From Ypsolopha sequella (Eukaryota; Arthropoda; Insecta; Lepidoptera; Ypsolophidae): DNA of 64,000 nt. A model generated the notes under the pieces. The model was not told the DNA's origin. It searched no databases and saw only the letters and a program-made list of their open reading frames with translations. The stretch lies in assembly GCA_934047225.1 (NCBI GenBank), contig OW204009.1, positions 16,628,898 through 16,692,897 on the forward strand. The letters are read 5' to 3'. Positions 1 to 10,284 of the stretch are shown here, piece after piece. Each line of letters opens with the position of its first letter. The first letter of the stretch is position 1. Made by a program: the position numbers and the translations under genes.

Positions 1-374
1 GTCCAGCACAATAAGTCCAATGGCAAAGACTTTACTAGCTTGTGATAGAGGCGATTATATGATGGCTCGTTAGCCTCTTTTTCTTGGACGCGTAATACTA
101 ATGATCACGCAGCCAAACAACAAATTGAAATATTTTGTAGGGAAAAAATATTGGACTTAAGTACAATCCCTTCATATTTCTATTACCTATTTTATGAAAA
201 AAAAAAAAAAAACAAGTTGATCACTTAACCGCGTTCTTGAAACGAACGTTTAAAAATCAAAAAAAAAAGGATTGAAAACATTTTTTTTTTGGCAAAAGTA
301 TAAATCTTAATACATTGTTTATAAATAGTATCCCTAGATAAAAGATCAATAAATCAAATACATTTTTTTTTCAA
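1..374 (+). repeat. Dispersed repeat, partner at 25193-25600 (inverted)
   Basis: This stretch matches, in reverse complement, the segment at about 25193-25600. Shared landmarks are the edge GTCCAGCACAATAAGTCCAA, a central GTTGATCACTTAACCG-like block versus CGGTTAAGAGATCAAC, and an end near ACATTGTTTATA. The copy runs off the left edge, so its full length is unknown. No coding capacity is seen. Element class is undetermined. Confidence 0.7.
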
Positions 375-771
375 TACAAGGAGAGTCCGAATTTCTTCAA
401 ACGAATCCTCGAAAGTCTGGCGTTGTTCATGCTCTAGGCTCGTGTACAGTCTTAAGGATATGGGTGACCCGAGATAGAGCACCTCGTTTTGCATCAAGTA
501 GAACTGAACTCTATGACGTTTACAACCGAAATATAATGTGCGCTCAAAAAAACCCCGTTTTTATTAAATAACTTTGCTTCTGGTTGAAATTAAAACACGA
601 TTTGTTCAAACTAGTCAAATTCAAATTCAAGTAGTTTATCTTGCAAAGTAGATATATAAAATACACGTTTCACAAGTCAAAATTCAATTCAAAGTCTGTG
701 AGTTTCAAAAGTTCATTTATATTTGCCTTATCCTCTTAAGGCCCAAGCCATTTATAAGTCAAGATAGCTGG
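375..771. other. Unassigned AT-rich sequence
   Basis: I see no coding frame, RNA gene or clear repeat boundary here. Short poly-A and poly-T runs are present. Confidence 0.5.
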
Positions 772-964
772 ACGCCCAATGTGCAATATAATGTACAATA
801 TCTTCTCACACAGTTCAGGCCCACGCACGTTAGACCGTTTCTTTTTGTGAAAAACTCAACTAGGATTTTTTTTATTTTTTTCTGGGTATTGTAAGGTGGA
901 AAAGAAAAGAATGTTACTAATTTTGCGTTCATATCTCTTGTTCATTTAAATGCACATTGGGCGT
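772..964. mobile_element. MITE-like element, 14-bp terminal inverted repeats
   Basis: The ends are ACGCCCAATGTGCA (772-785) and its exact reverse complement (951-964), bounding 193 bp without coding capacity. I could not define a target duplication. The same terminal word recurs inside the tandem array at 2398-2556. Superfamily is not assigned. Confidence 0.6.
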
Positions 965-1088
965 TGATGAGGTCATAATTAAAAGAAAAAAAAATTCAAA
1001 TAAATAACTTTTTATTGAATAATAAGGCACTAAATCACAATATTAGAATGAAATATCTTATAAAATTGTTCAATCTTAATCTACCTAA

Positions 1089-1784
1089 AGTCGCCGTCAA
1101 TAGAAATTGTGGACTATGTAAACAAACCGTTTTCTCAATTTTTCTCAAGGTTCTGTCACGGAGTCTCATTGAACATTATTCCAAATCATGAAGCATCAAG
1201 TCTTACCAGTCATTCACTGTATTTCATCATGAAATATTCAATAATCACCAGTTAATTACGGAAAATCATAGAATCAATAGTCAATTCTGTACTGCGTCGA
1301 GATTGCTGTCATATTTTTTTCTCATCGAATCTGTATTGTCTTTGAAAATTGGTGATGTACGAATCTATTTGAATATTAACCTATTTTATTCGTGATGTTA
1401 TTTTATTCCGTCATTTTTTTTAACAGCGTTACTTCATAATCTTTGACATAAACGTGTGTGTGATTTTATCGAGAGCTGTGTGATCTTCCAGCGTTGCTCT
1501 AAAATGTGTAGCTCATGTCCTAAAAGTAGAAGAAAAAATTAAAGAACTGGATGGGATAATAGATACGGCCAACGACGCTGTGACGAAACCATTTGTAATT
1601 AACGTGGGCGATTTGACTAGCGATTCATCAGAATATTTTAGCGATGAATCAAATAAAGAAAACTAATTAAGCACCTAACATATTTTAATCATATACTTAC
1701 CCATCTCTAGATAGTTCACCTATTCATAGACAAAGACAACATGGCGCTTTGTTTACATAGTCCACAATTTCTATTGACGGCTAC
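1089..1784. mobile_element. DNA-transposon-like element with ~36-bp inverted ends
   Basis: An inverted repeat centred on GTCAATAGAAATTGTGGACT (left, from about 1094) and its complement (right, to about 1781) bounds roughly 690 bp. Both arms extend through TATGTAAACAAA. The interior contains a short reading frame (1484-1666) that looks like the end of a protein. This is a non-autonomous or internally deleted DNA transposon of unassigned family. Confidence 0.6.
1484..1666 (+). pseudogene. Possible C-terminal remnant of a transposon protein
   Basis: The frame is open from just after a stop at 1481 to TAA at 1664-1666, about 60 codons with no proper start. It translates to a lysine/glutamate-rich helix-like part (KVEEKIKELDGIID) and an acidic serine-rich tail (GDLTSDSSEYFSDESNKEN). 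A CAG at 1489-1491 could be an acceptor. It sits between the inverted ends at 1089 and 1784, so it probably belonged to that element's transposase or accessory protein. I do not recognise the family, and a chance frame is possible. Confidence 0.3.
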
Positions 1785-2397
1785 TGTATAATGTCTTTAA
1801 CTTTGAAATAAGATCAATTAACAGGAACTATATTTTTTTATCCTTTTTTGTCTTATTACTTTCTAAATAAACTATTTTATCATGAAAACCTTAGAACCCT
1901 GCCCTTAAAGGCAGTAGTTTCTACATAAAACGTCAGCAAAATTATAAATGATCTAATTTTAGATTCTAAACAAAATTAAAAATTAAATTCTTAAGCGCAT
2001 ATTAAAAAAACAACTTCAAACTTAAACCTGAGTTTTCTTCTTAATATTTAGGTTAATATGAAAAACATTGTCTCGAACTGTATGAATATTAACAATTTAA
2101 ATTATAGAGTCAATATTATTGACATCAATCGAAAATTAAAATATTTTAAAATCGACAAAACAACTATGACTAGGCTCTTGAGATCCAACTACTTATGCAT
2201 CATTGTTGTGGAAGTAACTATAGCAGTTTCTTAATTGGGTAAGGCATAAGTGAATTTTACAGCACTTCAAGGGCAACTCAGCCCGCAACATACTTAGCCC
2301 TCGGGATGGGTTGAAAGTCTTCTATTTCGGATTCCTCTAAAAATTCTTCTATTTGTTTGTTTTGGAGAGCTAGAAACAAAAAGTTTCATAAGTTTCC
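1785..2397. other. Unassigned AT-rich sequence
   Basis: No gene, RNA or bounded repeat is seen. Confidence 0.5.
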
Positions 2398-2556
2398 TCA
2401 TACTAAACAGTAACGCCCAATGTGCAACACAGTGAACATAATTATTCAACTCATACTAAACAGTAACGCCCAATGTGCAACACAGTGAACATAATTATTC
2501 AACTCATACTAAACAGTAACGCCCAATGTGCAACACAATGAACATCATTTTTCGAT
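2398..2556 (+). repeat. Tandem repeat, three 53-bp units
   Basis: Units start at 2398, 2451 and 2504. The first two are identical and the third diverges in its last third. Each unit carries ACGCCCAATGTGCAAC, which is the terminal word of the MITE at 772-964, so the array probably grew from a MITE end. Confidence 0.85.
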
Positions 2557-2998
2557 ACGTAATAAAAAATGGAATTACTGTAACTGACCCAAAATAACAA
2601 GTATTCCTAAAAAATTTAACATTTATCATTAATTTTATCTAATTTTCAAAACAAAACAGTCCAAGATTTAATGAAATAATTCAGATTTTAACTCACGTTT
2701 CTGTTGATTCCTTGGCATGGTTGCAAAAACGGCGGAGCTAGACAAATTATCTATGGATTTCTTCCAAATGTCAGTTGTCGAAACTCTTTCCATTGAATCC
2801 ACTAATCACATCGTTTGAACGAAATATCTGTTGGCGCGAAATTTTAAAATCAAAATTCATAAAACTCGAATGTACATCGCATTGTACACTGGGTGTTTAA
2901 GAGATAATATTTTTCAAATGTTTGGGCCTGAATGTAATATGTTACTTTGTACAATACAATGCACAATAGGCCTTACGAGGATAGAATATATTTAGGTA
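2557..2998. other. Unassigned sequence
   Basis: No gene seen. A TTGTACACTGGGTG / TACAATACAATGCACA pair near 2881-2970 vaguely recalls the MITE ends further left but is too diverged to call. Confidence 0.4.
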
Positions 2999-3357
2999 GG
3001 TAGAGCTGATGCCGGGCTCGACTGTAGAGGTACCACCATCTTACTTGGAGACCCCCTCGAAGTAATTCGGGGGAGAGTAAGAGGACAGCTCACAGGCAAA
3101 AAACCAGGAGGCCCACCATGCCTGGGACCGATGGATGGCGGTATATCCATCCCTAATAGCCGTGCCTTATATGGAACAGACTGGTGGCGGGCAGCGGCGT
3201 CACTGATGCGAGGGTTCCGGCACCGCGCTCACCAACCCGCCTGCCCAGCGTGTGTGATTATGGGCAATTCTTCCAGGATGACCGCCGGCAGTGGCAAAGT
3301 CCTGGAAAGGCTTATGTCCAGCAGTGGACGAACTAGGCTGATGGATGGATGGATGAA
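2999..3357 (+). mobile_element. SINE-like ~360-bp retroelement, copy 1
   Basis: The copy starts GGTAGAGCTGATGCCGGG and ends at the phrase CCAGCAGTGGACGAACTAGG followed by (GATG)n. Three more full-length copies are at 33499-33858, 35189-35547 and 56181-56540, all beginning at about the same base and all with the same tetranucleotide tail. The microsatellite tail points to LINE-driven retrotransposition. Reading frames across it are non-conserved. A non-autonomous SINE-like unit derived from a LINE is the likeliest reading. Confidence 0.65.
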
Positions 3358-3439
3358 TATTTTAATAACTAATGATAAGGTATTAAAAAAGTGGTGTCTG
3401 TCCACTGAATATTTTGACGTTTTATTAATGAAATGGGAT

Positions 3440-3636
3440 TATTAGTGTTGTACTGAGGCGAAACAAAACATCTTTTTTTTAAATTTTTGTCCTCATGTTC
3501 CGTTTTAACTCGAAAACTACTCAACGGATTTGGATGCAATTTTCTTTATTATCATATTGTCGTAGTGACCTCGTCAACATATCGGCGTTATGGGGTGTTA
3601 ATAAAATAACAGAGCGAAGCCGCAAGCAAACGCTAG
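3440..3636 (+). mobile_element. Helitron-like fragment with 3' end
   Basis: The 3' end reads GCGAAGCCGCAAGCAAACGCTAG followed by T, matching a hairpin-plus-CTAG|T Helitron terminus. The body contains the TTCCGTTTTAACTCG phrase shared with the copies at 5318, 52400 and 56793. The 5' boundary is uncertain. Confidence 0.5.
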
Positions 3637-3842
3637 TCAATAATTTGAGCATGTGGAACACAAAAACTGGAATGTTCAATTCTAAATAGATTGCGTCATA
3701 GTTATTCCGCCATTGCTTATTTATCCTTGAACACAGACTCAGGTGAATAACCCAGGAATATTATTAATAATATCACGTAATAAAAAAATCTCTAGAAAAA
3801 AGGACTGCTTTTTTGATCCCATCTCTTTAGGTACTTCAAAGA

Positions 3843-3970
3843 ATTCAATTCAATTCAATTCAAAATCCTTTATTGCACACAAGAATGAAACGAATTACAA
3901 GTATCAGTAATCTTACAGTTTAAGAAAAAGGCAGCCTTATCTCTGAAAGGCATTTCTACCAGCAAATGCT
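3843..3970 (-). mobile_element. Non-LTR retrotransposon 3' end
   Basis: On the minus strand the sequence reads TGCAATAAAGGATTTTG then (AATTG)n. That is a polyadenylation signal followed by a short microsatellite tail, the usual 3' end of an insect LINE. The fragment is 5'-truncated, and only untranslated sequence is visible. Confidence 0.6.
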
Positions 3971-4418
3971 TGGTGATGGAATCGATTAAACACAAAGTGA
4001 TTTCATAAATGCACACAAATACAAAAAACTGTTTAAAAACCATAACTTAAAAATTATAACAATAAAATACTAGTCTGCATAAATTAACTTTAATACATAT
4101 CAAATAAAATAAATATAATATAGGTATATATAAAAATTTATACACACACTAAAAATGAATAAAAACAATAAATATTACTACAAAACAAAATTATTATGAA
4201 TAGTATCATTATTAATGCATATACTAATATTAGTAAAAGGAAATAATTGCAAGAAATATATCAAGAAATAATATATAAGTATAATTGTTATTAATTACAA
4301 GAAATCATATTTATCGCAGTTACTAAAAACACCCAAGTCTTGTTGCTTTGACATACATATATGTTTATTTTTTATCACAAATTAATAATAATTTTTGGGA
4401 ATTAATTGTATACAGGTG
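3971..4418. other. Very AT-rich unassigned sequence
   Basis: No gene or bounded element seen; the stretch is mainly A/T with short TAAT runs. Confidence 0.5.
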
Positions 4419-4844
4419 TTAAGGGGCTATGCGAATTTTATTTTTGTCACTGTCACTCCAAGCGAAAAATCGCGCATTGCGAGAGGGGCGGATTCAGGGC
4501 GAAAGCGAAAAATGTTAGTTTTATAATTTTTATAAAAAAAAACTAAAATAGCTAGCAAAATTTCAAATATAAAATCTCTAGATATTGTTGAAACACACCT
4601 AATAAAATATGTTTGAGTTCTGTATATGGTTCCTATTCGTCAAACGAGGAGAAAAAGTGTGTTTGAAGACCTCATTTCAACAATTATTTCTATCGAGGAA
4701 AATTTATCCAAACATGTTTTCCAATTTCAAAACCCTAGATTATATAGTAAAGATGGATAAACCAGAAACTAATTATAATTTTCCGTGTATTTCATGAAAT
4801 ACACAGAAAAGAAACACCCGTATTTTTTTCGTATATCACCTTAA
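4419..4844 (+). mobile_element. TTAAGG element, family F1, copy 1
   Basis: The ends are TTAAGGGGCTATGCGAA (4419) and, inverted, TTAAGGTGATATACGAA (to 4844), with TTAA at both borders as expected of a TTAA target duplication. Length is 426 bp. It holds the core TTATTTCTATCGAG at 4684, 265 bp from the left end. It is non-coding. Full relatives are at 14479-14906 and 39971-40393, with fragments at 31542, 38455 and 51840. Confidence 0.75.
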
Positions 4845-5317
4845 AGAACACTTTTATTTTCTAAAGCACACTTACAAAATTGTTATTCAATTTACAAGCG
4901 TATAAAAATGGTTGTTGGCCCAAACAATAGTTTCACGTAGGTGATAGGGGCCTATTGTTGCCCATCCCATAGACAACCGCAGCGTCATAAAATCTTTTTT
5001 TTAGGCTAGCCCGGGACCGAGGCGTGGGCTGGCTCTCTTAATCCTTGTTTTTGTTTTCTTAGATTTGCTTATTAGATTTTATTTTCTTACTATGTATTAC
5101 CATCAATCGGACACCTTGAAATGATATTTCTGTTATCTGGGCTGTTAAAAGATGAAAATGAAAAATGGTGGTAAATGAAAAAAGCAGCGGATTATGTCCG
5201 ATATACAACGGTCAATTATTCAAGTGGATACTTTTTATGCGGCCTCTTTACGCTCCTGCATGTGGCCCGGCACCACAGACATTTGAATCTATCAACAAAT
5301 GCGCATTTTATAAATAA
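4845..5317. other. Unassigned sequence, possible LINE debris
   Basis: A GC-richer patch near 5005-5040 (GGGACCGAGGCGTGGGCTGG) looks like repeat debris but has no partner I could find. No gene seen. Confidence 0.35.
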
Positions 5318-5582
5318 TTAGCCTTTCGCCCGCGGCTCCGCCCGCAGTTATTCAGTCTTTACCCCGTTTTCGGCTTAGAGGTTATTTTGTTAACACCCCT
5401 TATAGCATATTTGTTGACAAGAGTCACTGCGATGATAATAAAGAAAATCGTATCCAAATCCGTCGAGTGGTTCTCGAGGTAAACGGAACATACATACAGA
5501 GAGAAAAAAATTAAAAAAAATTTAGTTTTGGCCTCAGAAAGTATTCAATGTTTTCACAGACACGACTTTTTATTAGTATAGA
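5318..5582 (-). mobile_element. Helitron-like non-autonomous element
   Basis: On the minus strand the element begins TCTATACTAATAAAAAGTCG after an A and ends with the hairpin GCGGGCGGAGCCGC, then GGGCGAAAGGCTAA followed by T. This fits the Helitron pattern of 5'-TC, 3' hairpin, CTRR, and insertion between A and T. Length is 265 bp with no coding sequence. Confidence 0.6.
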
Positions 5583-5994
5583 TATGATGTCAATGCGCAT
5601 GCGCTTACGAGCTGGTAATTTTGTAGTATTCAGCGTGAAGGATTTAAATAATTGTACGAGTATGTAAATCATAATCAAATAATTTCCTCACGAAGGTATT
5701 GGAACAGACCGCGGCCTCGACATGTTTTGACCCTCGTCCACCCCATGGTTGCCAGGGCGTGAAGATATTGTTGATGTGTATCTCAGTATAGACATCTGTA
5801 TGAAATGTGTACGAATTATGTTATATTAAATAATACATGTTTTATATAAGTTTACATGAATGCATACACCAACTGTCTTTGAAGACATACTCTTCCCACT
5901 TTGGGTGGTCCAAAAAATTTAAAAATAATATATGATAGGATGCAAAAATAACAGTGGACAAGTATGATGGAAAAATTCACCGGTCTGGGTAGGA
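5583..5994. other. Unassigned sequence
   Basis: No gene, RNA or bounded repeat recognised. Confidence 0.4.
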
Positions 5995-6067
5995 ACCTCG
6001 GTGGCGCAATTGGTAGCGCGCTTGTCTTGATAACAAGAGGTCGCAGGTTCGAATCCTGGCCCGGGGA
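5995..6067 (+). ncRNA. tRNA-like sequence (pseudo-tRNA or SINE head)
   Basis: The cloverleaf parts are visible. The D stem is GCGC/GCGC. The anticodon stem CTTGT/ACAAG has loop CTTGATA, which would read anticodon TGA. The T arm is GCAGG-TTCGAAT-CCTGG. The Pol III A box (TGGCGCAATTGG) and B box (GGTTCGAATCC) are intact, and a T run follows. The acceptor stem has two mismatches (1-72 and 5-68) and the T stem has one. A serine tRNA would also need a long variable arm, which is missing. I read this as a decayed tRNA or a tRNA-derived SINE, not a working tRNA gene. Confidence 0.5.
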
Positions 6068-6158
6068 TTTTTTTCAAATTCTTGTCTTTGGGTTTGTTTC
6101 TGATTGATCTTTTCTGGTTTATAATGCACTCTAATAATATACAAGGTGTCTTTTTGAT

Positions 6159-6386
6159 CATCGTCCAAATTCATACTGGAAGCTTGGTAAGTGATCAGCA
6201 TCATAAATCGGTAACAATAATTGTGAATTTCATATAATGAAATTTCGACTTCCCATAGTAATTCACTCGCAGTCTTGGTTGAATCACCATGGGGAGTCGA
6301 AATTTCATTTTATGAATTTTACAAAAATCGTTATTGGTTCATGATGCTGATCGCTTACCAAGGCTCAAGTATGAATTTGGACGATG
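6159..6386. mobile_element. Fold-back element, ~95-bp inverted arms
   Basis: The left arm starts CATCGTCCAAATTCATACT and the right arm ends AGTATGAATTTGGACGATG. Complementarity continues inward through TTGGTAAGYGATCAGCATCAT to TCGACTYCCC. The short spacer is non-coding. It lies directly beside the tRNA-like sequence. The family is unassigned. Confidence 0.7.
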
Positions 6387-6844
6387 TTCACAAATTCGCC
6401 TTGTATAGAGTATTCATAGCGATGGATTTCGCAAAATAAACATAAAAATAACACAAATTTGCTAGAAAATCCTAATTAACATTAAACTATTGTCGCGTAA
6501 TGCCATAAATCCATTGACATACAAACCATGGACCTCGGGTCTAGTACAAGATTTACGAAAAAAGAGTCCTTAGTGAAGTGTCAAAATATTAAGAAACAAA
6601 ACATTTTAATTTGAATCGTATGTCATTGATGCATGGCTCAATTTTGATTGACGTGCGATTGACACGCTTTTTTTTTAGTTTTCAATAGTTTTGACACTCT
6701 TTTGGTTCGGACACTTTTGAGTGCAGATCCGATGTATACTTGTTAGTACGTCAAATCACATTTATATACTTAATACTCTTTATTCAAAAATAAGAAAAAC
6801 AATCACAAGTTTTGCGTTTGAGGAGACGATCCGTCGCATCCACT
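6387..6844. other. Unassigned sequence
   Basis: No gene or bounded repeat seen. Confidence 0.4.
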
Positions 6845-7268
6845 TTAAGGCGCTACGGAAAAAAAATCGACACTTTTAGAACTCGCATATCTACTTCAGT
6901 AAACAATGTATTATTTTGATGAAATTATATTATTTTTTGAATCTTTTTCTAGGGACCTGTTAAAACAGAAACGCAATTGGAGCAGTTCGGCTCGATACAA
7001 ATATTTATTGAAATGAGGTCTTTTTCGACACCAATTCTCCTGGTTTGACAATTTGGAATGACATATGAAGTGCAATTTTATTTTATTAGATGGATTTTAA
7101 CAGTATCTAGGACATGGTTAAACGAAATTTTGATAGCAACTTTAGTACATTTTATATTAATAAAAAACCGACTTTTTGCTACTTTTCCTTGAATTCGTCT
7201 CCCTCGGACTTAGAGTTTTTTCGCATATGGAGTAACAGGGACGCTAAAACTTTAACATATCGCCTTAA
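6845..7268 (-). mobile_element. TTAAGG element, family F2-like, diverged
   Basis: TTAA borders at 6845 and 7265 enclose 424 bp. On the minus strand it aligns with the F2 copy at 46677: TTACTCCATATGCG, then an AGTCCGAGGGAGACG block, then AAAAAGTCGGTTTTT. The core is altered to TCGATACAAATATTTATT near 6993. It is non-coding. Confidence 0.65.
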
Positions 7269-7680
7269 GGGTTAACTTTCCTCGTCCAAAACCCTACCAT
7301 AAATAAATGTCCCCAGAGACCATCCCTGACTTACACAAGAAAAACTAAACCTGAAGAGAAACAGTTTTATGTAGATGAGCTTCGGTTATGGACTTATGGT
7401 AAACACCGTCATGTGGTTATCATTGTCTAAACATACGCCCTCGATTACGTATAACGAAACGCGACGTTAGGTATACGTTAACGAAACGTCACGGTGCTGC
7501 GCTTGCGCCTAACGGCGGGAGTGGGGTGCAAGTTGTAGCCGTCAGCGGGTAATAATGTCGTCACTACATAATTACATTTCTAAAGTGTTTTCTGAGGTGT
7601 AACTGAGTGTGAACTGTAACTAGAACAGTTGACACTCGTAATATTTTCTTTTCACCGACGATTTTAACGTCCCAACGTCA
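7269..7680. other. Unassigned, locally GC-rich sequence
   Basis: Positions 7435-7560 are richer in CpG than the surroundings (for example ACGCGACGTTAGG and GGCGGGAGTGGGG). This could be LTR or promoter debris. I found no open frame or splice-consistent exon and make no functional call. Confidence 0.3.
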
Positions 7681-7750
7681 TAGGGGGTGAAGTAAACCTT
7701 ATCGCCGTACTTCGGGCACAAATACACGGTTTTAGGGCATGCAGGTTTAC
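7681..7750 (+). repeat. Short dispersed repeat, partner at 56083-56148
   Basis: The phrase CTTCGGGCACAAATACACG with flanking ATCGCCGT and GGGCATGCAG recurs inverted at 56083-56148. This shows both are pieces of one interspersed repeat. Class unknown. Confidence 0.6.
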
Positions 7751-7859
7751 CACACATTGTTTTCTTTCACTGTTTAAAGTGCAGTATACAATACTGCACT
7801 TGCTACGTACATACGAAAAACTCATTGCTACATACTCGATTGTCAGATTTCGAATTCTT

Positions 7860-8252
7860 TTAAGGCCTTTGGTATTCCAAGGGCTCTTTGACCTTTTTGA
7901 ACTTTCAGTTGTCAGTTACCTTCAGTTCAGTTACCTAATTGGACACATTTAACTCAATAGATTTTATTTTTGAAAATTACGCCTTTTTAAATTATAAATA
8001 CGTGTTTTTGTCTACGTGCCTTGAGACTTATGTTTGAAATTTCGGCTATAAAAAAATATTTATTTTCCATTGTCAAGACAAAAAATACCTAAATCAAATA
8101 CTTTTTCAGAATATCCAGAATAACCTTCAAAATTCACTGATTATGCGTGCCGATAGCGCACGAAGCGAGCGTTCTAATGTAGACTTTCTGACAATAAGAT
8201 TAAGTTCAAAATCACTCAATAGGATTGTGGTGTACCATGGACCAGGCCTTAG
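7860..8252. mobile_element. TTAAGG element, family F7, copy 1
   Basis: It starts TTAAGGCCTTTGGTATTCC and ends CCATGGACCAGGCCTTA. It matches 46286-46616 in reverse complement, including CGTGCCGATAGCGCACGAAGC versus the related block in the partner. A core-like ACTCAATAGATTTTATT lies near 7951. Length is 393 bp, non-coding. Confidence 0.65.
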
Positions 8253-8329
8253 GAGAGAGGTTTTCTTTTTACGAAAAAAAATTGTTCTAAAACTGTTACA
8301 TCTAGGGCTTCAACAACCTCTTGTAAGCT

Positions 8330-8560
8330 GTTCCAATCCAATCCATCAGCCAATATTAGTCCAATGCTGGACATAGGCCTCTCCAAGGGCTTCCATCCTC
8401 GGCCATCCTAATCCAGCAACTACTGGAAGTCTTTTTAAGATCAATAGTCCAGCGAGCTGGCGGGCGTCTACACTGCGTCTGCGCCTGCGTCCGTTCGTGG
8501 TTTCTATCCGCTGGTATCTTATACCTTAGTCCAGACATCAGTCTAGTGTTTGCTCCTCGC
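8330..8560 (-). mobile_element. LINE 3' region fragment
   Basis: CCAATGCTGGACATAGGCCTC is a phrase typical of the 3' part of insect RTE/CR1-like LINEs and their SINEs, and is related to GTCCACTGCTGGACATA in the 360-bp family here. The downstream CGAGCTGGCGGGCGTCTACAC fits decayed LINE coding sequence on the minus strand. It has stops and no intact frame. Confidence 0.45.
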
Positions 8561-8638
8561 TACATTATGTTGTCTAAACACCCTGACTCCTGACCTTAAG
8601 GGCGTCTTGGATTTTATACGGTCTTTGACTCCTTTGTA

Positions 8639-9853
8639 TTAAGGCGCTTAGCACCGTCAAAAGGGAACTTTTTAAAGCCCACTTCGCATTTATGGCCGAA
8701 CCAAAAAGAGTGAAATACTGAAATACTAATTTATTTATAAATGTAAATTACACGTCAAATTGGAAAATTGTAAAAAAAACAGTAATTTATCAATCGATAA
8801 ATAGTTTAAATTATTCGTATTACATTAGTAAAATTATAAATTTGTTCAATGTCAATAAAATATTATGTCATACAATGTAATTAAAAGTTATACATGTCAA
8901 GAACAGTACTATTTAATTACTAATAATTTTAACTACATTGTTATTATAATTATATTAAAGGGGCTTAATATAAAAAAATGTATTGAACATTTTTTTAACA
9001 AAACTTTTATTTAAAAAATGTTTACCCGAATGGTGTTTTTTGGCTTGACTTCCCTACTGCTCCAGTGGCTTGGTCGTTTTAATTCATTTATACTTTGATT
9101 AATAGGTAAAATTAAAAGCTATATCAGGAGAATTTTTCAATCAAACAATCGCGTCCATGTAAAAATCATTATGTTATCCGAGACTCAGCGATCATCTCGT
9201 AACAGCCACTTTGCAATGCGCGCTGATATGAACGTTATCCGAGACTCAGCGATCATCTCGTAACAGCCACTTTGCAATGCGCGCTGATATGAACGTTATC
9301 CGAGACTCAGCGATCATCTCGTAACAGCCACTTTGCAATGCGCGCTGATATGAACGTTATCCGAGACTCAGCGATCATCTCGTAACAGCCACTTTGCAAT
9401 GCGCGCTGATATGAACGTTATCCGAGACTCAGCGATCATCTCGTAACAGCCACTTTGCAATGCGCGCTGATATGAACGTTATCCGAGACTCAGCGATCAT
9501 CTCGTAACAGCCACTTTGCAATGCGCGCTGATATGAACGTTATCCGAGACTCAGCGATCATCTCGTAACAGCCACTTTGCAATGCGCGCTGATATGAACG
9601 TTATCCGAGACTCAGCGATCATCTCGTAACAGCCACTTTGCAATGCGCGCTGATATGAACGTTATCCGAGACTCAGCGATCATCTCGTAACAGCCACTTT
9701 GCAATGCGCGCTGATATGAACGTTATCCGAGACTCAGCGATCATCTCGTAACAGCCACTTTGCAATGCGCGCTGATATGAACGTTATTTCAATGTCGTTC
9801 GTGTCGTTTCGACACACATCGAGCTGCTAATTTGGCATCACCAAGCGCCTTAA
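8639..9853. mobile_element. TTAAGG element, family F5, carrying the 61-bp array
   Basis: The ends TTAAGGCGCTTAGCACCGTC (8639) and, inverted, TTAAGGCGCTTGGTGATGCC (to 9853) have TTAA at both borders. The total is 1215 bp; without nine extra 61-bp units it would be about 666 bp. A partial relative is at 24918-25017 (minus), with another start at 50610. No coding frame. Confidence 0.7.
9173..9782 (+). repeat. Minisatellite: ten identical 61-bp units
   Basis: Units begin every 61 bp from 9173 to 9722 with GTTATCCGAGACTCAGCG, and I see no difference among the ten. The eleventh breaks after GTTAT at 9783. The 3' part of the unit (CGTAACAGCCACTTTGCAATGC) is the subterminal sequence of the host element. 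It resembles CGTAACAGCCATGTTGCAGTGC in the F6 elements at 38225 and 48205, and part of it recurs in the F5 fragment at 24960-25017. Confidence 0.95.
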
Positions 9854-10005
9854 TGCAAATGGTTATTTTATCGTTCACATGAGGAAGTACTACTTTTATG
9901 TTATTTTTGCTTTGACAAGGTCGTTTTGAAGTTATATTAGCATTGATAATAATTAGTTTCGATACAATTAACGTCGTTTAAGTTGCTTATTTATTTTTAA
10001 TTTCA

Positions 10006-10179
10006 ATAATGGTAACGATTCGGTGAAGCACATCTTAACTTATTTGACAGGACTAAACTTAATTTAAACGTTCTGTCCTTGTCTTTTCTATAAAGAAAAA
10101 AAAAGACAGGACGCTTAAAATAAGGTTAGTCCTCCTGTCAAATAAGTTAAGACGGGTTACGCCGAATCGATACCATTAT
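10006..10179. mobile_element. Fold-back element
   Basis: The arms ATAATGGTAACGATTCGG and CCGAATCGATACCATTAT are inverted copies. Complementarity continues inward through AAGTTAAGAYG and TTGACAGGA to a short loop. 174 bp, non-coding. Confidence 0.65.
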
Positions 10180-10284
10180 CAATTAAATTTTTACTGCTCG
10201 TAAATACTTATTTTATATACATCAAAACTGTGCGTAAACTCAATTTTAACGTACTCATGCTTTATTTTTATTTTTATAAATTTA

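Noticed and set aside
5995..6067. Functional tRNA-Ser(TGA)
   Set aside because: Acceptor and T stems have mismatches and the long variable arm of serine tRNAs is absent.
7435..7560. CpG-richer patch as a promoter or LTR
   Set aside because: No paired LTR, open frame or splice-linked exon was found; left unassigned.
9173..9782. Array resembling a CRISPR because of regular identical repeats
   Set aside because: Units are contiguous without spacers, lie in a eukaryotic transposon and are plain minisatellite units.
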